Part shown: positions 1 through 5,648 of the stretch, in pieces
How positions within the stretch are numbered: position 1 is the stretch's first letter
How the letters are laid out: every line of letters begins with the position of its first letter
Notes under the pieces: generated by a model
Seen by the model: the letters and a program-made list of their open reading frames with translations, nothing else
Told to the model about the DNA's origin: nothing
Databases searched by the model: none
Made by a program: the position numbers and the translations under genes
From: Bacteroidales bacterium
GTDB lineage: Bacteria; Bacteroidota; Bacteroidia; Bacteroidales; NBLH01
Direction: 5' to 3'
Assembly: GCA_027083715.1 (NCBI GenBank)
Contig: JALWNR010000186.1
Span: forward strand, 1 to 6,156
Length of the DNA stretch: 6,156 nt

Positions 1-39
1 GAGTATATGGAAGCGATTAATGAGCTATTTGAATTTTAA
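1..39 (+). CDS. hemA: 3' end of upstream gene, probably glutamyl-tRNA reductase (partial)
   Basis: Frame 1 reads EYMEAINELFEF and then a TAA stop at 37-39; the gene's 5' end lies outside the window. Twelve residues are too few to identify a family. The name rests mainly on context: hemA commonly heads hemA-hemC-hemD-hemB-hemL clusters, and an acidic, Leu/Phe-rich helical tail is compatible with the C-terminal dimerisation helix of glutamyl-tRNA reductase. If correct, it would supply glutamate-1-semialdehyde to the HemL encoded downstream. The other two forward frames either stop early (frame 3) or give a less plausible Lys/Arg/Tyr peptide (frame 2). The gap to hemC is 68 bp, so co-transcription is plausible. 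Confidence 0.45.
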   Translation, partial: EYMEAINELFEF

Positions 40-107
40 ACTTTACTAATTTTAAGCTGTAAGTAATTAAACAAAACACTTTCAACATTATTAACTTTTA
101 AGTTCAA

Positions 108-1031
108 ATGGCAAAAATAAAAATAGGAACACGCGGAAGTCAATTAGCTTTATATCAAGCAAAGCGCCTAAAATCAGAATTGGAAAATCATTTCCCCGAT
201 ACAGATTTTGAAATTATAATTATTAAAACGAAAGGTGATAAAATTTTAGATGTTGCACTTTCAAAAATTGGTGATAAAGGCTTATTTACCAAAGAAATAG
301 AAGCCTCTTTGCTGGAAAAACAAATCGATATGGCTGTACACAGTCTAAAAGATTTACCAACCATATTGCCGGAAGGATTAAAATTAGGAGCTGTACTTAA
401 GCGTGGTGAATTTCGTGATGCATTAGTAAGTTTAAAGGGAAAGAAATTAAAAGACTTAACGGAAAAAGATATAATTGCTACATCAAGCTTGCGTAGAAAA
501 GCACAATTGTTGAAAATAAATCCTAATTTTAATATTGTGGATATTCGTGGAAACGTAAACACGCGGATTGATAAAATGAAAAACGGATATTGCACGGCAA
601 TGATTATGGCTGCAGCCGGTTTACAACGCTTAAGTATGGATGAATACATTTCGGAGATTTTACCGGAAGAAAAAATGATTCCGGCAGTAAGTCAGGGAAT
701 TATTGCTATTGAAAGTCGCATCAATGATACAAAAATAGATACCTATTTGCAAAAAATTAATCATGAACATTCTTATAGCTCCGCTTTGGCAGAGCGTAAG
801 TTTTTAAATGTATTGGAAGGAGGCTGCCAAATTCCGGTTGGCTGTTATACAGAATTAACTGATGATTATTTTAAAATTCATGGCTTTATTTCAAAACCTG
901 ATGGTAGTGATTATATTTCGGGAAATCTTTCAGGAAAAAAGGAAAAGGCAGTTGAGGTATCAGAACAGTTGGCAAAATCATTTTTAGAAAAAGGAGCATT
1001 TAAAATTGTTGAATTTATTAGAAATATTTAA
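108..1031 (+). CDS. hemC: Porphobilinogen deaminase (hydroxymethylbilane synthase)
   Basis: This cytoplasmic enzyme condenses four porphobilinogens into the linear tetrapyrrole hydroxymethylbilane. At 307 aa it has the usual family length. Visible motifs in order are GTRGSQLAL (7-15), KTKGDKILD (40-48), KGLFTKEIE (57-65), DMAVHSLKDLPT (74-85), TSSLRRKAQL (125-134), DIRGNVNTR (145-153) and LEGGCQIPVG (236-245). Cys240 in the last motif is the attachment residue for the dipyrromethane cofactor. Asp82 matches the catalytic Asp84 of E. coli, and Arg9, Arg129, Arg130, Arg147 and Arg153 match its substrate-binding arginines at a constant offset of two. All three domains are therefore complete. The ATG at 108 places the first strand directly before GTRGS, as expected, and no Shine-Dalgarno is visible. 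It is followed 50 bp later by hemD, which uses its product. Confidence 0.98.
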   Translation: MAKIKIGTRGSQLALYQAKRLKSELENHFPDTDFEIIIIKTKGDKILDVALSKIGDKGLFTKEIEASLLEKQIDMAVHSLKDLPTILPEGLKLGAVLKRGEFRDALVSLKGKKLKDLTEKDIIATSSLRRKAQLLKINPNFNIVDIRGNVNTRIDKMKNGYCTAMIMAAAGLQRLSMDEYISEILPEEKMIPAVSQGIIAIESRINDTKIDTYLQKINHEHSYSSALAERKFLNVLEGGCQIPVGCYTELTDDYFKIHGFISKPDGSDYISGNLSGKKEKAVEVSEQLAKSFLEKGAFKIVEFIRNI

Positions 1032-1035
1032 AAAA

Positions 1036-1070
1036 CTTCAAATCATTCGGCTAATTGCAGATATTTGAAG
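1036..1070. repeat. 8-bp inverted repeat between hemC and hemD
   Basis: CTTCAAAT (1036-1043) and ATTTGAAG (1063-1070) are exact reverse complements around a 19-nt loop, starting 5 bp after the hemC stop. There is no T-run after the second arm on the + strand, so it does not look like an intrinsic terminator. It could be a weak mRNA hairpin that marks the hemC/hemD junction, or chance in AT-rich DNA. Confidence 0.35.
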
Positions 1071-1081
1071 ATTAAAAAAAT

Positions 1082-1867
1082 ATGCGAATGCCCAAAATAA
1101 GGAATAAAATAGTAATTAGTACACAACCTGCAGAACAAGCCGCTAAGTTGTATAAGTTATTGAAAATCAATGATTTGCTGTTTTATTCTATACCCTTAAT
1201 CGAAACAAAAATATTAAAAAGTAATCCCGATAATGAGCAAGTTCTTAAAACTATCCAATCTTTTGATTGGGTAGTTTTTACAAGCAAGCGTGGAGTTACC
1301 TGTTTTTTTGATTTGGCAAAAAGCTTAAATATAAAAAACAGAGATTTATCAACTCCTTTTTATGCTGCAATAGGTCTTTCAACGGCAGCAGAAATTTTAA
1401 AAAGAGGCTTTCAAGTACAATATATTAATCAAGGAAGCACATCAAAAGAATTTGCCGAATATTTACTAGACGATATTATTAAGAAAAATGACAATGTACT
1501 TTTGGCACTTGGTAATTTAGCTCCTGATTTTTTACAAAAAAAAATATCAAAAAGAGCTAATTCTAAACGGATTAATGTTTATCAAACTATAAAACTGAAA
1601 AATCCGGATAAAAAAATTCTTAAAATGATTGAAGAGGACAAATATGATTTATTGATTTTTACAAGTCCGTCAGCTTTTGAAAATTTTATAGAAATCACTA
1701 ATTATCAGGCAAATAAAAAACAATTAAGAATTTTGTCCATAGGACAAACTACCACAAATTTTATCGAAAAAAGAGGATTTAAAGTACAAATTACCTCACA
1801 AAAGGCAAGCATAGAAAGCATGGCAGATGAAATTATTAAATTTGTCAAAATCCCGCAGAGGGTTTAA
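1082..1867 (+). CDS. hemD: Uroporphyrinogen-III synthase
   Basis: This enzyme cyclises hydroxymethylbilane with inversion of ring D to give uroporphyrinogen III. The family is very divergent in sequence, so identification uses its scattered hallmarks plus position after hemC. They are a first-domain 'WVVFTSKRGV' (63-72), 'YAAIGLSTA' (94-102), a domain-linking 'INVYQT' (164-169), a second-domain 'LLIFTSPSAFENF' (190-202), and 'ILSIGQTTTNFIEKRGF' (217-233) followed by 'ASIESMADEI' (242-251). Tyr167 and the Thr cluster 223-225 lie where the family has its conserved Tyr and Thr near the active site. At 261 aa the length is normal. A second ATG occurs two codons in (1088) and could be the true start; neither has a Shine-Dalgarno, only an A-run leader. 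Codon use is strongly A/T-rich and the protein is lysine-rich. hemB begins 29 bp after its stop. Confidence 0.93.
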   Translation: MRMPKIRNKIVISTQPAEQAAKLYKLLKINDLLFYSIPLIETKILKSNPDNEQVLKTIQSFDWVVFTSKRGVTCFFDLAKSLNIKNRDLSTPFYAAIGLSTAAEILKRGFQVQYINQGSTSKEFAEYLLDDIIKKNDNVLLALGNLAPDFLQKKISKRANSKRINVYQTIKLKNPDKKILKMIEEDKYDLLIFTSPSAFENFIEITNYQANKKQLRILSIGQTTTNFIEKRGFKVQITSQKASIESMADEIIKFVKIPQRV

Positions 1868-1896
1868 ATATTTACTCATAAAATAATAATAAAAAT

Positions 1897-2874
1897 ATGG
1901 CTTTTCCGATAACAAGATTAAGAAGATTGAGACAAAACCCCGTTTTAAGGGCTATGGTTACCGAAACCAAAGTTACTACTGATGATTTGATTATGCCACT
2001 GTTTGCCTGTCCGGGTAAAAATGTTAAAAATCCAATCCCTTCAATGCCGGGTAATTATCAAATGAGTATAGATTTAATTGTAGAAGAATGTAAGGAATTA
2101 TTTGAATTAGGCATAAAAAGTGTTTTGCTTTTTGGTATTCCTGAAACTAAAGACGATACCGGAATTATTGCGGCACACGAACACGCTATTATTCCGGAAA
2201 CCATTCGTGCTATAAAAAAGAATATTCCCGGTATGTATGTTATTGCAGATGTATGTAATTGCGAATATACTACCCACGGGCATTGTGGCACCATTGTAGA
2301 TGGCGATGTGGATAATGATTTGACATTGGATACTTTGGCTGCACAATCAATTAGTTTTGCCAAGGCAGGGGTAGATATGATTGCTCCCAGTGATATGATG
2401 GACGGACGCGTGGGTAAAATTCGTAAAGCGTTAGACGATAACTACTTCACAAATATTCCTATTATGGCATATTCGGCTAAGTATTCATCGGCTTTTTACG
2501 GACCTTTCAGAGATGCTGCCGAAAGCGCTCCTCAATTTGGTGACCGTCAATCTTATCAAATGAACCCTGCCAATTCTGATGAAGCTATGCGTGAAATTGA
2601 TTTGGATATTGTGGAGGGAGCTGATATTGTTATGGTAAAACCCGCTTTAAGCTATTTAGATGTAATTCGTCGCGCCAAAGATATATTTAATATCCCAATG
2701 GCTGCATACAACGTGAGCGGAGAATTTTCTATGGTAAAAGCGGCAGCTGAAAAAGGATGGATTGATGAAAAACGTATTGTAAATGAAATTCTGACATCCA
2801 TTAAGCGTGCCGGTGCTGATATCATCATCACTTATCACGCAAAAGATTTTGCAAAGTGGCAACTGAATGGTTAA
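1897..2874 (+). CDS. hemB: Delta-aminolevulinic acid dehydratase (porphobilinogen synthase), zinc type
   Basis: This enzyme condenses two 5-aminolevulinates into porphobilinogen in the cytoplasm. At 325 aa it is full length. The N-terminal arm 'RLRRLRQNP' (7-15) is followed by the TIM barrel. The metal-site segment ADVCNCEYTTHGHCG (117-131) holds Cys120, Cys122 and Cys130, the three-cysteine zinc ligand set, rather than the Asp/Ala version of Mg-dependent enzymes. The Schiff-base lysines are Lys195 in AYSAKYSSAFYGPFRDA and Lys248 in VMVKPALSYLD. Glu233 in 'MREIDLDIVEGAD' sits where the allosteric magnesium ligand lies in E. coli-like enzymes, so Mg stimulation is possible. The C-terminal 'YNVSGEFSMVKAAAEKGWID' (271-290) is typical. 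The start is supported by the conserved 'PITRLRRLR' close to the N-terminus. The last three codons (Leu-Asn-Gly) lie within an 8-bp periodic repeat. Confidence 0.98.
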   Translation: MAFPITRLRRLRQNPVLRAMVTETKVTTDDLIMPLFACPGKNVKNPIPSMPGNYQMSIDLIVEECKELFELGIKSVLLFGIPETKDDTGIIAAHEHAIIPETIRAIKKNIPGMYVIADVCNCEYTTHGHCGTIVDGDVDNDLTLDTLAAQSISFAKAGVDMIAPSDMMDGRVGKIRKALDDNYFTNIPIMAYSAKYSSAFYGPFRDAAESAPQFGDRQSYQMNPANSDEAMREIDLDIVEGADIVMVKPALSYLDVIRRAKDIFNIPMAAYNVSGEFSMVKAAAEKGWIDEKRIVNEILTSIKRAGADIIITYHAKDFAKWQLNG

Positions 2875-2910
2875 ATGATTACATTGCTACATTGTTAAAT
2901 AGCTAAATGG
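2863..2910. repeat. Degenerate 8-bp tandem repeat spanning the hemB stop codon
   Basis: Six consecutive 8-mers can be read in register: ctgaatgg, ttaaatga, ttacattg, ctacattg, ttaaatag and ctaaatgg. The loose consensus is (C/T)TA(A/C)AT(G/T)G, with T at position 2, A at 5 and T at 6 invariant. The array begins in the last three codons of hemB, includes the stop (2872-2874) and continues about 36 bp into the gap; the next 8-mer (ttatacat) breaks the pattern. I infer a short repeat inserted into or expanded at the 3' end of the gene. Low base complexity makes partial chance agreement possible. Confidence 0.5.
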
Positions 2911-2919
2911 TTATACATA

Positions 2920-2936
2920 AAATTGCAAAGCAATTT
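2920..2936 (+). repeat. 7-bp hairpin with 3-nt loop downstream of hemB
   Basis: AAATTGC (2920-2926) and GCAATTT (2930-2936) pair perfectly around an AAA loop, 46 nt after the hemB stop. Only two G:C pairs stabilise it, and the U-rich end belongs to the stem itself instead of a separate tract, so termination would be weak at best. It could help set a 3' end for the hemC-hemD-hemB transcript; this is an inference. Confidence 0.4.
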
Positions 2937-2979
2937 AACTTGTATGTCTTATATAAATAGTTCGGTAATTTTTCAAAAC

Positions 2980-3035
2980 ATACTGATTATCAGAGCATTA
3001 AAAAGCAATCGATAATTATTATAAAATACTGATTA
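2980..3035. repeat. 10-bp direct repeat (ATACTGATTA) in the hemB-hemL gap
   Basis: ATACTGATTA occurs at 2980-2989 and again at 3026-3035, start to start 46 bp. The first copy continues into CTGATTATCAG (2983-2993), whose 5-bp arms are inverted around a single T. It might be a pair of regulator sites upstream of hemL or remnants of a dispersed repeat. Chance is not excluded in DNA this rich in A and T. Confidence 0.25.
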
Positions 3036-3113
3036 CTAATATCTTAATTTACAACATTTAATCTAAAATTTATAATTTAGCGAAGTGTTGTTATATGGTT
3101 AAAAACAAAAAAT

Positions 3114-4409
3114 ATGAACAATATAAAAAGCATTGAAGAGTTTCAAAAAGCAAGTAAAATAATTCCGGGAGGTGTAAATTCACCGGTGAGAGCTTTTAAG
3201 AGCATAAACGGGCAACCTGTTTTTATTGAGCGAGCCAGAGGTTCTAAAATATGGGATATTGATGGTAATGAGTACATTGATTATGTTGCATCTTGGGGAC
3301 CGATGATTTTAGGTCATGCACACGATGAGGTGGTTAAAGCCATTCAAAAAACAGCCGAAAAAGGTACCAGCTATGGAGCACCAACCATTTTAGAAACCCA
3401 AATGGCTGAATTAATCGTGGAGATGGTACCTTCTATTGAGGTAGTACGTATGGTAAATTCGGGTACCGAAGCCACTATGAGTGCTTTGCGTTTGGCTCGT
3501 GGATATACTAATAGAGAGCTTATTATCAAATTTGAAGGATGTTATCACGGACATGCCGATAGCTTTTTAATCAAAGCCGGTTCAGGAGCTATTACTTTGG
3601 GCTTACCCGATAGTCCGGGCGTTACACAAGGTACTGCAAAAGATACTTTAATTGCAAGCTATAATGATTTAGCTTCGGTTGAGCAACTTTTTGAACAATA
3701 TCCTGATAAAATTGCTGCCGTAATTGTTGAACCCGTTGCCGGCAATATGGGATTAGTAAAACCACAAGAGGGATTTTTACAAGGCTTACGTAATTTAACT
3801 CAAAAATATGGAGCTTTACTGATTTTTGATGAGGTAATTACAGGTTTCCGCTTGGCAAAAGGTGGGGCACAAGAGTATTATGGAATTATGCCGGATATTA
3901 CTACGCTTGGAAAAATTATTGGTGGGGGCTTACCCGTAGGAGCCTACGGTGGTCGTCGTGAAATAATGGAAAAGCTAGCCCCGTCAGGACCGGTTTATCA
4001 GGCAGGAACTTTATCCGGAAATCCTTTGGCTATGGCAGCCGGACTAACAAGTCTGAAAATTATTAACGAAACACCAGACTTTTATCAAAAATTAGAACAA
4101 AAAGCAGAGCGTTTAGCCGAGGGGATTCAAAAAAATATTAAAAAAACCAGAATTAATGCAAAAATAAATCGTATCGGCTCATTGATGACCTTGTTTTTTA
4201 CCGATTTAAAAGAAATTAACAATTTTGACGATGCGGTAAAATCCGATACACAAAAATATGCTGAATATTTTAAGTTAGCTGCTGAAAGTGGCATATATTT
4301 GGCTCCTTCGCAGTTTGAGTGTGCATTTGTTTCAGCAGCTCATACAGATGATGATATTGAAAAAACAATTAAAGCTAATTTTATAGCATTTGAAAAATTA
4401 AATGGGTAA
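3114..4409 (+). CDS. hemL: Glutamate-1-semialdehyde 2,1-aminomutase
   Basis: This is the PLP/PMP-dependent enzyme that moves the amino group of glutamate-1-semialdehyde to give 5-aminolevulinate, the second dedicated step of the C5 pathway. At 431 aa it is normal in length. Features in order are the N-terminal '[11 protein letters not shown]' (18-28), 'TSYGAPT' (85-91), the phosphate-binding '[16 protein letters not shown]' (115-130), 'GCYHGHADS' (142-150), 'VIVEPVAGN' (203-211), 'FDEVITGFR' (238-246) with Asp239 for the PLP pyridine nitrogen, and '[18 protein letters not shown]' (263-280) with Lys267 as the PLP lysine. '[13 protein letters not shown]' (298-310) and 'YLAPSQFE' (395-402) follow. 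The last two and the SYGAPT motif separate it from ornithine- or GABA-type class III aminotransferases. It is set apart from hemB by 239 bp, so it may have its own promoter. Confidence 0.98.
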   Translation: MNNIKSIEEFQKASKIIPGGVNSPVRAFKSINGQPVFIERARGSKIWDIDGNEYIDYVASWGPMILGHAHDEVVKAIQKTAEKGTSYGAPTILETQMAELIVEMVPSIEVVRMVNSGTEATMSALRLARGYTNRELIIKFEGCYHGHADSFLIKAGSGAITLGLPDSPGVTQGTAKDTLIASYNDLASVEQLFEQYPDKIAAVIVEPVAGNMGLVKPQEGFLQGLRNLTQKYGALLIFDEVITGFRLAKGGAQEYYGIMPDITTLGKIIGGGLPVGAYGGRREIMEKLAPSGPVYQAGTLSGNPLAMAAGLTSLKIINETPDFYQKLEQKAERLAEGIQKNIKKTRINAKINRIGSLMTLFFTDLKEINNFDDAVKSDTQKYAEYFKLAAESGIYLAPSQFECAFVSAAHTDDDIEKTIKANFIAFEKLNG

Positions 4410-4535
4410 ATTTTAATCGCTGGTTCAAGCTATTTCAATCATAAAATGACGATTCTAGCTCAACTGAATGCTTTTGAGTAGCTTAATAGTCTTGACTGGA
4501 CAGCCCGTAACCGAAAATAAATAATACATCATTAT
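4410..4535. other. 126-bp hemL-hemE intergenic region, nothing firm
   Basis: I see no gene, strong hairpin or terminator here. A TAGTCTTG at 4487-4494 is one base from a Bacteroidota -7 box (TAnnTTTG), but the only nearby TTTG is about 10 bp upstream, too close for the usual -33 spacing. The leader just before the hemE ATG (4515-4535) is A/T-rich with no Shine-Dalgarno. Confidence 0.5.
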
Positions 4536-5549
4536 ATGAATTCAATTTTATTAGATACTTTACACGGTAAAGAAACAGAACGTCCTCCGGTGTGGTACAT
4601 GCGTCAGGCGGGTAGGGTATTGCCTTCTTATTTAAAGCTAAAAGAGAAGCATAGTTTTTGGGAGATGATGCAGTCCAAAGAATTAGCGGCAAAAGTAACT
4701 TTATTGCCTGTTTATGATTTGGGAGTAGATGCAGCCATTTTATTTTCTGATATTTTGGTAATTCCTTATGCAATGGGAATGGGCTTGGACTTTACCGACA
4801 AAGGTCCTGTGTTTGAAAATCCTTTAAAAGATATTATTACACCAAAATTTAATCCGCAACCGGAAAAGCTCAATTATATTTATGATACCGTTGATGAGAT
4901 AATCAAAATACGTCCAGCAGATATTCCTTTAATCGGATTCTGTGGTGCACCTTTAACGGTATTGAGTTTTATGATACAAGGTTTGGGTAGTCGTTCAAAT
5001 TTTCAGGATGCGGTAATTTATATCTTTAAAAATAAAAAGCAAATAAAAAGGATAATTGATGAAGTAACCGAGCTATCAATAGAATATGCTTTAAATCAGA
5101 TAAAACATGGGATAGAAGTATTTCAACTTTTTGAAACCAATGCGGGATTAATCCCTAATGAATTGTATTTTGAACTATTTTTACCTTCGGTAAAAAAAAT
5201 TTCAAAGGCGGTACGTGATACCGGAACGCCCTTTATTTATTTCCCGAAAGGTTTAGGTATGGGAATTAAAGAAATAAATAAGGATATATGCGATTTTGTA
5301 AGCATTGATTGGCAAACACCAATTGAAAAAGCGCGCAGATTAATTGATAAAGAGGTAGGCTTACAGGGAAATTTAGATCCACGTATTCTTTTTGCTGATA
5401 AAAAAAGTATTGAAAAAGAACTGAATAAGTTTTTACAATTTGGACGAAAAAATAAAAATTGGATTTTTAATCTGGGTCATGGTTTTTTACCGGAAACACC
5501 TTTTGAAAATGCAAAATTCATCACCGATTGGGTAAAGGAAAATTTATAG
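4536..5549 (+). CDS. hemE: Uroporphyrinogen decarboxylase
   Basis: This cytoplasmic, cofactor-free enzyme removes the four acetate carboxyls of uroporphyrinogen III to form coproporphyrinogen III. At 337 aa it is slightly shorter than E. coli HemE but complete. The first signature RPPVWYMRQAGRVLPSY (16-32) holds Arg23 and Arg27, which bind substrate carboxylates. Asp72 in 'ILFSDILVIP' is the central pyrrole-binding aspartate. The second signature is IGFCGAPLTVLSFMIQG (133-149). Further motifs are 'VSIDWQTP' (255-262), 'GLQGNLDP' (275-282) and 'FNLGHGFLPETP' (311-322), whose His315 matches the conserved active-site histidine. Phe145 replaces the Tyr normally found in the second signature, and Gln148 replaces the usual Glu. 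The ATG at 4536 puts the first signature near residue 20, as expected. It is the only complete gene here ending in TAG; the others end in TAA. The repeat element begins two bases after its stop. Confidence 0.97.
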   Translation: MNSILLDTLHGKETERPPVWYMRQAGRVLPSYLKLKEKHSFWEMMQSKELAAKVTLLPVYDLGVDAAILFSDILVIPYAMGMGLDFTDKGPVFENPLKDIITPKFNPQPEKLNYIYDTVDEIIKIRPADIPLIGFCGAPLTVLSFMIQGLGSRSNFQDAVIYIFKNKKQIKRIIDEVTELSIEYALNQIKHGIEVFQLFETNAGLIPNELYFELFLPSVKKISKAVRDTGTPFIYFPKGLGMGIKEINKDICDFVSIDWQTPIEKARRLIDKEVGLQGNLDPRILFADKKSIEKELNKFLQFGRKNKNWIFNLGHGFLPETPFENAKFITDWVKENL

Positions 5550-5550
5550 C

Positions 5551-5633
5551 TTGATGTCAGATGATAGATGCCGGATGTTTGTGTTAGAAGTTTGGTGCTT
5601 CTAAAACATCTGACATCAAACATCTGACACCAA
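5551..5633. repeat. Nested palindromic repeat element of about 14-bp units between hemE and hemN
   Basis: The outer arms, 5551-5563 (TTGATGTCAGATG) and 5607-5619 (CATCTGACATCAA), are perfect 13-bp reverse complements. Inside, TTAGAAG (5584-5590) and CTTCTAA (5598-5604) form a second 7-bp stem around a 7-nt loop. The right arm is tandemly duplicated: 5606-5619 and 5620-5633 are 14-mers that differ at one base. On the left, 5565-5578 matches the first 14-mer at 10 of 14 positions. The element can be read as forward words TCAGATG, CCGGATG and TTAGAAG, then inverted words CTTCTAA, CATCTGA and CATCTGA. It fills most of the 99-bp gap and ends 15 bp before the hemN ATG. No U-tract follows, so it is not a standard terminator. 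A transcript crossing it could fold strongly, which might affect mRNA stability or hemN expression. Confidence 0.85.
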
Positions 5634-5648
5634 ACAAAATAAAATAAC

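Larger units (their letters stand above)
2875..3113. other. 239-bp intergenic region before hemL, no gene found
   Basis: This is the largest gap in the window. It contains the downstream part of the 8-bp repeat, a small hairpin (2920-2936) and a split 10-bp direct repeat (2980-3035). Only trivial reading frames of fewer than 20 codons occur on the + strand. Its size makes it the most likely site in the window for an internal promoter driving hemL. I could not find a Bacteroidota-type TTTG / TAnnTTTG pair in it, and no recognisable riboswitch core is visible. The sequence directly before the hemL ATG is A-rich without a Shine-Dalgarno. Confidence 0.6.

Noticed and set aside
188..649. Minus-strand open frame of 153 codons inside hemC
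   Set aside because: It lies wholly within a clearly conserved hemC, its translation resembles no family I know, and it has the hydrophobic, Ser/Phe/Ile-rich composition typical of an antisense shadow.
2058..2862. Three minus-strand open frames inside hemB (2058-2363, 2107-2346, 2656-2862)
   Set aside because: All overlap the conserved catalytic regions of hemB in antisense and show no motif of their own.
2875..3113. Riboswitch or small RNA before hemL
   Set aside because: No conserved riboswitch core, GC-rich multi-helix structure or terminator-type hairpin could be seen; the region is low-complexity AT-rich DNA with small repeats.
4487..4494. TAGTCTTG as a Bacteroidota -7 promoter box for hemE
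   Set aside because: It differs by one base from TAnnTTTG, and the only TTTG upstream is about 10 bp away instead of roughly 20, so the pair is not credible.
4483..4773. Minus-strand 96-codon frame across the hemE start
   Set aside because: Most of it is antisense to hemE signature 1; no recognisable domain or independent leader is visible.
5551..5633. CRISPR array in the hemE-hemN gap
   Set aside because: Units are about 14 bp, diverged, in both orientations and without spacers of regular length, so it is not a CRISPR array.
5551..5648. Intrinsic terminator after hemE
   Set aside because: The stems are good, but the downstream sequence is A-rich (acaaaataaaataac) with no U-tract on the + strand, and hemN starts at once in the same direction.
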